The notes under the pieces: generated by a model | The model's database searches: none | Seen by the model: the letters and a program-made list of their open reading frames with translations, nothing else | Told to the model about the DNA's origin: nothing | Shown here: positions 57,325 through 63,305 of the stretch, in pieces | How the letters are laid out: each line of letters starts with the position of its first letter | Numbering within the stretch: the first letter of the stretch is position 1 | Translations under genes and position numbers: made by a program | DNA from: Flavobacteriales bacterium | GTDB taxonomy: Bacteria; Bacteroidota; Bacteroidia; Flavobacteriales; BACL11 | Assembly (NCBI GenBank): GCA_014239655.1 | Contig: JAAZYM010000033.1 | Span: forward strand, 1-63,305 | Direction of reading: 5' to 3' | Length of the DNA: 63,305 nucleotides

Positions 57325-57336
57325 AATATATTAATT

Positions 57337-58533
57337 ATGTACGGAAAAATCAAGAATAAATTACAGCAAGAATTATTAAAAATAAAGCAGGAAGGACTTT
57401 ACAAAGATGAAAGAGTAATTATAAAACCTCAATCAACAGAAATAGAGGTTAGCACAGGTGAGAAAGTTCTTAATTTCTGTGCTAATAATTATCTGGGTTT
57501 ATCTTCACATCCTGATGTGGTACAGGCTGCCAAGGATGCGTTAGATACTCATGGTTTTGGAATGTCTTCTGTTCGCTTTATATGTGGAACGCAAGATATT
57601 CATAAAAAATTAGAAGAGAAGATTTCATCTTTTTTATCAACCGAAGATACTATTTTATACGCCGCTGCTTTTGATGCGAATGGTGGTGTTTTTGAGCCTT
57701 TATTTGGCAAAGAAGATGCAATTATTTCTGATTCATTGAATCATGCATCTATAATTGATGGGGTGAGATTATGTAAGGCCGTAAGATATAGATATAATAA
57801 TAATAATATGAATGATTTAGAGGCTAAGCTTATTGAGGCTCAAGATCAGAGAAATAGGATTATTGTCACTGATGGTGTTTTTTCAATGGATGGATATATT
57901 GCTCAGCTTGATAAAATCTGTGATCTTGCAGATAAGTATGATGCCCTGGTAATGGTTGATGATTGTCATTCAACAGGTTTTGTTGGAAAGACTGGAAGAG
58001 GGACACATGAGCACTGTAATGTAATTGGTAGGGTGGATATAATTACTGGTACTTTAGGAAAAGCATTAGGAGGAGCAATGGGAGGATTTACTTCTGGAAA
58101 GAAGGAAATAATAGAGATGTTGCGTCAGCGCTCGAGACCTTATCTGTTTTCTAATTCATTAGCCCCATCTATTGTTGGCGCTGGAATTAAGGTTCTTGAT
58201 GTATTAGAGAAGTCAACAGAGTTAAGAGATAAATTAGAAGAAAATACTAGATACTTTAGATCTAAGATTACCAATGCCGGTTTTGATATTAAAGAAGGAA
58301 TTCATCCAATTGTTCCTGTTATGTTATATGATGCCCGACTAGCAAGTACAATGGCTGATAAATTATTAGATGAAGGTATCTATGTTATTGGATTTTCTTT
58401 CCCAGTGGTACCTAAAGAACAGGCTAGAATTAGGGTTCAAATTTCTGCTGCTCATAGCTTAGAAGATCTTGATAAAGCAATTTCAGCATTTACTAAGGTT
58501 GGAAAAGAGTTGGGAGTTCTAGGTAATAATTAA
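57337..58533 (+). CDS. kbl: Glycine C-acetyltransferase (2-amino-3-ketobutyrate CoA ligase)
   Basis: PLP enzyme of the alpha-oxoamine synthase family that cleaves 2-amino-3-ketobutyrate with CoA to glycine and acetyl-CoA in threonine degradation. Marks: [29 protein letters not shown], the Schiff-base lysine K242 in [13 protein letters not shown], and D208/H211 in [11 protein letters not shown]. At 398 residues it is normal. Its usual partner, threonine dehydrogenase, is not in this window. Confidence 0.95.
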   Translation: MYGKIKNKLQQELLKIKQEGLYKDERVIIKPQSTEIEVSTGEKVLNFCANNYLGLSSHPDVVQAAKDALDTHGFGMSSVRFICGTQDIHKKLEEKISSFLSTEDTILYAAAFDANGGVFEPLFGKEDAIISDSLNHASIIDGVRLCKAVRYRYNNNNMNDLEAKLIEAQDQRNRIIVTDGVFSMDGYIAQLDKICDLADKYDALVMVDDCHSTGFVGKTGRGTHEHCNVIGRVDIITGTLGKALGGAMGGFTSGKKEIIEMLRQRSRPYLFSNSLAPSIVGAGIKVLDVLEKSTELRDKLEENTRYFRSKITNAGFDIKEGIHPIVPVMLYDARLASTMADKLLDEGIYVIGFSFPVVPKEQARIRVQISAAHSLEDLDKAISAFTKVGKELGVLGNN

Positions 58534-58543
58534 TTAATAAAAT

Positions 58544-58573
58544 TTTGAAATAGATAAAAAAAGTGTAGTTTTG
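58544..58573 (+). promoter_or_regulatory. Full promoter for rplM-rpsI (TTTG / TAGTTTTG)
   Basis: A -33 TTTG at 58544-58547 and a -7 TAGTTTTG at 58566-58573 are separated by 18 bp, the best complete Bacteroidota promoter in the window. The leader to the GTG start is about 26 nt and contains CCTTTTAAAGG, a short inverted repeat that may act as an r-protein leader. Confidence 0.75.
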
Positions 58574-58604
58574 CACCCCTTTTAAAGGTAAAAAAAATAA
58601 AACT

Positions 58605-59060
58605 GTGGATACATTAAGTTATAAAACATTATCATCAAATAAGTTAACTGCTGAAAAAAAGTGGTTTGTAATTGATGCTGAAGGTCAAAATTTAGGAAGA
58701 TTCTCGTCTAAGGTTGCAAAGATTCTTAGAGGAAAATATAAGACAAACTTTACTCCTCATGCTGATTGTGGCGATAATGTTGTTATTATTAATGCTGCTA
58801 AAATTGTGATGACTGGAGATAAGTTAAATAAGAGAGAGATTTTTAGTCATACAGGTTTCCCTGGAGGACAAAAAAGAACTACGCCAAATGAGATGTTAGC
58901 TAAAGATGGAACATCAGTTGTGAGACACGCTATTAAGGGGATGCTTCCAAAGACTAAATTAGGAGCTGCTATTTTAAAGAATTGTTATATTTTTTCTGGG
59001 AATGAGCATAATAAGGAAGCACAAAAACCAACTACTCTTAACTTAAACGATCTAATTTAA
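58605..59060 (+). CDS. rplM: 50S ribosomal protein L13
   Basis: 151 residues. The start is GTG; the protein reads MDTLSYKTLSSNKLTAEKKW, an N-terminus conserved in Bacteroidota L13 with the extra ten residues before the core, which supports this start. Core motifs are LGRFSSKVAKILRGK, DCGDNVVIINAAKI and GFPGGQK. Followed by rpsI after 3 bp. Confidence 0.97.
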   Translation: MDTLSYKTLSSNKLTAEKKWFVIDAEGQNLGRFSSKVAKILRGKYKTNFTPHADCGDNVVIINAAKIVMTGDKLNKREIFSHTGFPGGQKRTTPNEMLAKDGTSVVRHAIKGMLPKTKLGAAILKNCYIFSGNEHNKEAQKPTTLNLNDLI

Positions 59061-59063
59061 TAT

Positions 59064-59450
59064 ATGGATACAATTCACACAATAGGAAGAAGAAAAGCAT
59101 CAGTTGCTAGAATATACATGAATAAAGGTAAAGGAGCAATTACAGTAAATAAAAAAGATTATAAAGAATTTTTCCCAGTAGAAGTGTTACAGAAGAAAGT
59201 TGTTCAGCCATTTTCAGTATTAGAATTAGAAGGTAAGTTTGATGTTAGAGTAAATGTTAATGGTGGAGGGACTACAGGTCAAGCAGATGCAATTAAACTT
59301 GCTATTGCAAGAGCATTATGTGAGTTAGATGCTGAGAATAGACCTGCGCTGAAGGCTGAAGGCCTATTAACAAGAGATCCAAGAGTAGTAGAAAGAAAGA
59401 AACCTGGTCAGAAGAAAGCAAGAAAGAAATTCCAGTGGGTTAAGAGATAG
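59064..59450 (+). CDS. rpsI: 30S ribosomal protein S9
   Basis: 128 residues: TIGRRKASVARIYMNKGKG at the start, the GGGTTGQADAIKLAIARAL block and the basic C-terminus RKKPGQKKARKKFQWVKR reaching the P-site. It is co-transcribed with rplM, the conserved L13-S9 pair. Confidence 0.97.
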   Translation: MDTIHTIGRRKASVARIYMNKGKGAITVNKKDYKEFFPVEVLQKKVVQPFSVLELEGKFDVRVNVNGGGTTGQADAIKLAIARALCELDAENRPALKAEGLLTRDPRVVERKKPGQKKARKKFQWVKR

Positions 59451-59463
59451 AATATTAATTATT

Positions 59464-59511
59464 GTTTAGAATCTAAACTAGTAAGATAAGTCATAACTTC
59501 TACTTATTAGT
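59464..59511 (+). ncRNA. Candidate structured 5' leader of rpsB (S2)
   Basis: Two stem-loops sit in the 88-bp rpsI-rpsB gap. The first is GTTTAG-AAT-CTAAAC (59464-59478). The second is longer: ACTAGTAAG (59477-59485) pairs with CTTATTAGT (59503-59511, one G-T pair), then an internal loop, then AAGT/ACTT around the loop CATA (59492-59495). The two share two bases and so could be mutually exclusive, as in a switch. No T-run follows. They may form an autogenous S2 leader; purely structural evidence. Confidence 0.45.
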
Positions 59512-59538
59512 TGAATAAACTTAAAAAAGAAAGTAAAC

Positions 59539-60297
59539 ATGCCAAGAACAAATTTCAAAGAATTATTACAAGCAGGTGTCCATTTTGGCCATCTTAAGAA
59601 AAAATATAATCCAGCTATGGCTCCATATATTTTTATGGAACAAAATGGGATACATATTATAGATCTTAATAAAACACTAGCAATGATTGAGGAAGCAGCA
59701 TCTGCTATGAAACAAATTGCTAAATCAGGAAAGAAGATACTTTTTGTTGCCACAAAGAAACAAGCTAAAACGGTTGTTGCAGAGACCGCTAAAAAGCTGG
59801 ATATGCCATATATTACTGAGAGATGGCCTGGGGGGTTATTAACTAATTTCTCTACAATCAGAAAGTCTATTAAAAAGATGGATGGTATTGATAAGATGAA
59901 GGTAGATGGTACTTTTGATTCTCTTTCAAAGAGAGAGCGTCTGCAAATTAGTCGTACTAGGGAGAAGCTTGAGATTAATCTTGGAAGTATTGTAAAAATG
60001 AATCGTATGCCAGAAGCAATTTTTATTATTGATATTAATAAAGAACATATTGCTCTAAAGGAATCAGTAAAATTAGGGATTCGTTCATTTGCAGTAACTG
60101 ATACAAATACAAATCCTAATAATGTGAATTTCCCTATTCCTGGTAATGATGATGCTTCTAAGTCGATTGCATATATTGTCGATATTGTGTCTAAAGCTAT
60201 TGCAGAAGGATTGGAAGAGAGAGCTGAGGAACAGAATAAAAAAGCGCTTGAGAAACAGAAGAAAGCTAAGAAAATTTCAGAAGAAGCAAAAAAATAA
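59539..60297 (+). CDS. rpsB: 30S ribosomal protein S2
   Basis: 252 residues: MPRTNFKELLQAGVHFGHLK, FMEQNGIHIIDLNKT, ITERWPGGLLTNFSTIRKS and ITDINKEHIA-like and GIRSFAVTDTN blocks are standard S2. The Lys/Glu-rich C-terminal tail (about 225-252) is typical of the phylum. It lies upstream of tsf in the usual rpsB-tsf order. Confidence 0.97.
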   Translation: MPRTNFKELLQAGVHFGHLKKKYNPAMAPYIFMEQNGIHIIDLNKTLAMIEEAASAMKQIAKSGKKILFVATKKQAKTVVAETAKKLDMPYITERWPGGLLTNFSTIRKSIKKMDGIDKMKVDGTFDSLSKRERLQISRTREKLEINLGSIVKMNRMPEAIFIIDINKEHIALKESVKLGIRSFAVTDTNTNPNNVNFPIPGNDDASKSIAYIVDIVSKAIAEGLEERAEEQNKKALEKQKKAKKISEEAKK

Positions 60298-60317
60298 TTC
60301 AAAAACTAAGCAAGAAA

Positions 60318-61145
60318 ATGACAAATATTTCAGCATCAGATGTAGGTAAACTAAGAAGACAGACAGGTTCAGGAATGATGGATTGTAAAAATGCACTTAT
60401 TGAATCTAATGGTGATTTTGATCTTGCAGTAGATATTTTACGGAAGAAAGGTCAGAAAGTTGCTGCAAAAAGGGCTGATAGACAAGCCATGGAAGGTGTT
60501 GTTATTGCAAAAAATAATAGTGATAATACTAAGGCAGTATTAGTTTCTTTAAATTGCGAGACGGATTTTGTTGCAAAAAATGAAGATTTTATAGCTATAG
60601 CAAATAATATTTTAGAGAAAGCAATTACAGAAAATATTTCTGGAGAAGATAATATAAATGATGTAATGTTAGATGATGGAATGAGTGTAGCTGAAAAAGT
60701 ACTTGAGCAGACAGGTGTTATAGGTGAGAAAATTGAGGTAAGCGCACATGTTACTAGTGATATTCAAGTAAGCTCATATGTACATGCTGGTAATAGACTA
60801 GCTACCTTAGTTGGTTTTAATAATACTGCTGATTACCAAGTTGCAAAAGATATTGCTATGCAAGTTGCTGCTATGAATCCATTAGCTGTTGATAAAGATG
60901 GAATTGATCAAGAAACTATTGATAGAGAATTAGAGATAGCTAAGGATTTAGCACGTCAAGAAGGTAAGCCAGAGGAAATGTTAGAGAAGATAGCATTTGG
61001 TAGATTAAATAAGTTCTATAAAGAAAACACTTTATTAAATCAGACATTTATTAAAGACGGTAAAAAAACGGTTGCTCAGTATTTAAAGGAGCATAATGAA
61101 GCTTTATCAGTAACTTGTTTTAAAAGAGTAGGTTTGTCAAGTTAG
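60318..61145 (+). CDS. tsf: Translation elongation factor Ts
   Basis: 275 residues; nucleotide exchange factor for EF-Tu. The N-terminal UBA-like TSGMM motif appears as RQTGSGMMDCKNALIESNGD; NCETDFVAKNEDF and QVAAMNPLAVDKDGI mark the core. The C-terminus ends with KKTVAQYLKEHNE. It follows rpsB by 20 bp and is terminated by an intrinsic hairpin. Confidence 0.96.
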   Translation: MTNISASDVGKLRRQTGSGMMDCKNALIESNGDFDLAVDILRKKGQKVAAKRADRQAMEGVVIAKNNSDNTKAVLVSLNCETDFVAKNEDFIAIANNILEKAITENISGEDNINDVMLDDGMSVAEKVLEQTGVIGEKIEVSAHVTSDIQVSSYVHAGNRLATLVGFNNTADYQVAKDIAMQVAAMNPLAVDKDGIDQETIDRELEIAKDLARQEGKPEEMLEKIAFGRLNKFYKENTLLNQTFIKDGKKTVAQYLKEHNEALSVTCFKRVGLSS

Positions 61146-61153
61146 ATTAAAGG

Positions 61154-61180
61154 AAGAGATTTTTAAATCTCTTTTTTTTT
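61154..61180 (+). terminator. Intrinsic terminator after tsf
   Basis: AAGAGATT pairs with AATCTCTT around the loop TTTA and is followed by a run of T. It is the clearest rho-independent terminator in the window, yet pyrH starts only 16 bp later, so pyrH-frr must rely on readthrough or a promoter overlapping the terminator. Confidence 0.8.
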
Positions 61181-61196
61181 AATAAATTTTTTAAAA

Positions 61197-61904
61197 ATGA
61201 AATATAAAAGAGTACTCTTAAAACTTAGTGGAGAAGCCCTAATGGGTAATCAGCAATATGGAATTGATTCTTCTGTTCTAAGTAACTATTCGTTAGAAAT
61301 TAAATCTATAGTAAATTCAGGTTGTCAAGTTGCGATAGTCATTGGAGGAGGAAATATATATAGAGGTATTCAGTCAGAAGAATCAGGGTTTGATAGAGTT
61401 CAAGGAGACCATATGGGTATGTTAGCAACAATAATTAATGGCATGGCATTACAATCAGCTTTAGAAGCTTTATCTATTGACACAAGATTACAGACAGCAA
61501 TAAAAATGGAACAGATTGCTGAACCATATATAAGAAGAAGAGCAATCAGACATTTAGATAAAGGAAGGGTAGTAATCTTTGGAGCCGGGACAGGGAATCC
61601 TTATTTTACAACTGATACTGCTGCAGCGTTAAGAGCAATTGAGATAGAAGCAGATATAATTTTAAAGGGAACTAGAGTAGATGGGGTTTATTCTGCTGAT
61701 CCAGAGAAGGATAATAATGCAGAAAAATATGATAATATTACTTTTGATAAAGCTTATGATTTGAATCTGAAGGTTATGGATCTAACAGCATTTACCCTTT
61801 GTAGGGAAAATAAATTACCAATTAATGTGTTTAATATGAATGTAAAAGGTAATTTAAAGAATGTATGTAATGGTAATTCTGTAGGGACTTTGGTGACATT
61901 GTAA
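61197..61904 (+). CDS. pyrH: UMP kinase
   Basis: 235-residue amino-acid-kinase-fold enzyme phosphorylating [42 protein letters not shown] and [16 protein letters not shown] are diagnostic. It is in the conserved rpsB-tsf-pyrH-frr order. Confidence 0.96.
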   Translation: MKYKRVLLKLSGEALMGNQQYGIDSSVLSNYSLEIKSIVNSGCQVAIVIGGGNIYRGIQSEESGFDRVQGDHMGMLATIINGMALQSALEALSIDTRLQTAIKMEQIAEPYIRRRAIRHLDKGRVVIFGAGTGNPYFTTDTAAALRAIEIEADIILKGTRVDGVYSADPEKDNNAEKYDNITFDKAYDLNLKVMDLTAFTLCRENKLPINVFNMNVKGNLKNVCNGNSVGTLVTL

Positions 61905-61915
61905 AATAAACTATT

Positions 61916-62479
61916 ATGAATGAAGAAATAAATTTTTGTTTAGACTTAGCAAGAGAACAGATGCAAGAAAGTATTAATCATTTAGAGTTAAACCTATCTA
62001 AAGTCAGAGCTGGGAAAGCTTCACCACAGATGTTAAGGTCTGTTGTTGTAGATTATTATGGCACACTAACTCCATTGTCTCAAACAGCTAATATTGCTAC
62101 TCCTGATTCTCAAACAATAACTGTTCAGCCTTTTGATAAAACAATGATCTCTATTATTGAACAGGCGATACTAGATGCTCAACTTGGCTTTAATCCTTCA
62201 AATAATGGAGAAAAAGTCATTGTTAACATTCCTCCATTAACTGAAGAAAGAAGGAGAGATCTTGTTAAACAAGTAAAAATAGAAATAGAAAAATCTAAAG
62301 TTAGCTGTAGAAATATTCGACAAAAATCGAATGATGAATTAAAGAGAATTGGTAAAGAAGGTGTTTCAGAGGATATAATTCGAGATGCTGAGGATAATAT
62401 CCAGTCTATTACTAATGAATTTACAAATAAGATTGATGGTATCTATTCTGCTAAGGAAGCAGATATTATGCGAGTTTAA
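61916..62479 (+). CDS. frr: Ribosome recycling factor
   Basis: 187 residues: LELNLSKVRAGKASPQML, VDYYGTLTPLSQTANI, FNPSNNGEKVIVNIPPLTEE RRRDL region and the long helical bundle typical of RRF. It follows pyrH by 11 bp. Confidence 0.96.
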   Translation: MNEEINFCLDLAREQMQESINHLELNLSKVRAGKASPQMLRSVVVDYYGTLTPLSQTANIATPDSQTITVQPFDKTMISIIEQAILDAQLGFNPSNNGEKVIVNIPPLTEERRRDLVKQVKIEIEKSKVSCRNIRQKSNDELKRIGKEGVSEDIIRDAEDNIQSITNEFTNKIDGIYSAKEADIMRV

Positions 62480-62522
62480 TAATTTGAAGAAAAAAATAAG
62501 ATAAACTCTTGGAGAGGTAATT

Positions 62523-63305
62523 ATGTGGGATAATCTATCAAACTTTATAATTAGATATCGAATATTATCTATAGTTATTATTTGTGCTATAACTGTTTTT
62601 ATGGCTCAACACGCCCTTAATGTTGAGTATTCTGTAGAAAGAGCAAAAATCTTACCTTCAAGTCATCAAGTATATCTAGATAATCAAAATTTTCAAGAAA
62701 AATATGGTAATAATCAGGTTATGGCTATCGCTATACAGGATGCTGAATTTTTTAATATTGATCATTTCACAAATTGGGATAGCTTATGTAATGAGATAAC
62801 ACAGCTTGATGGAGTAGAAAATATAGTATCTGTTAATGTTTTATCAAAACTTGAGAAAAATAATGAAGATAAAAGATTTGAGATTAGTTCATGGTTTCCA
62901 GACACAATATCTTCCCAATTACAATTAGATTCTCTTGTTCAAGAATTAAATAAGCAGAAATTTTACGATGGTTTCTTTAATGAAGATAATGATGGGGCGT
63001 TAGTATTGGTGGATTTGAATAGCTCTATTGTTATGTCCAAGAAGAGAGATGATCTTGTTTTCTCAATAAAAAGGATTGTTGATTCTTATGCTGATAAGTA
63101 TGATGTGGATGTACATTATTCTGGCTTGCCGTTTATGAGAAGTGTTCAATCGATTAGTTTAAAGAAAGAAATTGTTTTATTTATTTTTCTAACCTTATTT
63201 ATAACATCTCTTATTCTTTATTTATTTTTCAGGTCTGTTAAAGCGATGTTTGTTTCAATAATAGTTGTAGTACTTGGCGTTATCTGGGCATTTGGCTTTA
63301 TAGAA
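62523..63305 (+). CDS. MMPL/RND-superfamily exporter (partial, C-terminus beyond window)
   Basis: The first 261 residues of a polytopic exporter of the hydrophobe/amphiphile RND (MMPL) type. It starts MWDNLSNFIIRYRILSIVI with the first helix, then an extracytoplasmic loop domain (FQEKYGNNQVMAIAI, GVENIVSVNVLSKLE), then the second and third helices (VLFIFLTLFITSLILYLFF and VSIIVVVLGVIWAFGF). The frame runs off the right edge. An unusually good Shine-Dalgarno-like GGAGAGG lies at 62511-62517, rare in this phylum. Substrate unknown (lipids or sterol-like compounds in the family). Confidence 0.85.
   Translation, partial: MWDNLSNFIIRYRILSIVIICAITVFMAQHALNVEYSVERAKILPSSHQVYLDNQNFQEKYGNNQVMAIAIQDAEFFNIDHFTNWDSLCNEITQLDGVENIVSVNVLSKLEKNNEDKRFEISSWFPDTISSQLQLDSLVQELNKQKFYDGFFNEDNDGALVLVDLNSSIVMSKKRDDLVFSIKRIVDSYADKYDVDVHYSGLPFMRSVQSISLKKEIVLFIFLTLFITSLILYLFFRSVKAMFVSIIVVVLGVIWAFGFIE

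Noticed and set aside
59478-60302. Long open frame of 274 codons on the minus strand across rpsB
   Set aside because: It lies exactly antisense to the ribosomal protein S2 gene, and its translation is a hydrophobic, Ser/Ile-rich product typical of a shadow frame.

Overview
The window is a compact, AT-rich stretch of chromosome from a member of the Bacteroidota, most likely a free-living Flavobacteriales-type bacterium. Four kinds of evidence point there. Many secreted proteins end in type IX secretion (T9SS) sorting domains of the 'YPNP...G.Y...' type. Bacteroidota -7 promoter elements (TAnnTTTG) precede many genes. Several gene orders and families are typical of the phylum: yceD-rpmF-plsX-fabH-accB-accC, padR-pspC, HU-CCDC81/SPOR and the long form of IspG. 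The lipoproteins, TonB receptor, KdsB and LPS heptosyltransferase-like enzyme show a Gram-negative envelope. Menaquinone is apparently made by the futalosine route, since mqnC is present. No mobile element, CRISPR array or prophage was seen.

Left arm (1-12448, all minus strand): pepA-pdxA leads into a lipid and ribosome cluster (yceD, rpmF, plsX, fabH, accB, accC). This is followed without a real gap by cutC and then by three translationally coupled genes that dismantle N-linked glycans: glycosylasparaginase, GH20 hexosaminidase and a GH92 mannosidase cut by the window edge. A large T9SS-exported protein with a PNGase F-like domain interrupted by a LamG domain lies at 27.7-31.1 kb. Together these could release, trim and finally split glycoprotein N-glycans.

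Middle (12489-31722): mqnC-ribE; a three-gene minus-strand cassette of HMA-domain protein, T9SS-targeted CPPC thioredoxin-like protein and Cys-Cys outer-membrane barrel; purT; an efflux operon (ATPase, two FtsX-like permeases, HlyD adaptor, TolC, GNAT); a PadR/PspC envelope-stress pair with a clear operator and an apparently leaderless promoter; ispG; the PNGase F-like protein; and a DUF502 membrane protein.

Accessory surface region (31723-42300): after an intergenic region with a 10-bp tandem repeat and a long inverted repeat come three abutting T9SS cargo genes (arylsulfotransferase-like, CotH-kinase/lamin-tail, Reg_prop beta-propeller). Then follow an OmpA lipoprotein, a TIGR01777 SDR protein, a 41-residue membrane protein, a second arylsulfotransferase-like protein and two related outer-membrane barrels. 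This is the best place to look for an undescribed cell-surface system.

Right arm (42474-63305): GT39-GtrA, tRNA-Ser(GGA), ansA, tatD, GT9, a hotdog thioesterase, HU-SPOR, a 1197-residue subtilase, kdsB, a TonB receptor, gdhA and kbl. The right end is a growth block: rplM-rpsI, rpsB (preceded by a candidate RNA leader), tsf, pyrH, frr and the start of an MMPL/RND exporter. Gene packing is extreme. Several convergent pairs share a 4-bp interlocked stop, and two promoters sit so close to the ATG that the mRNA is probably leaderless.
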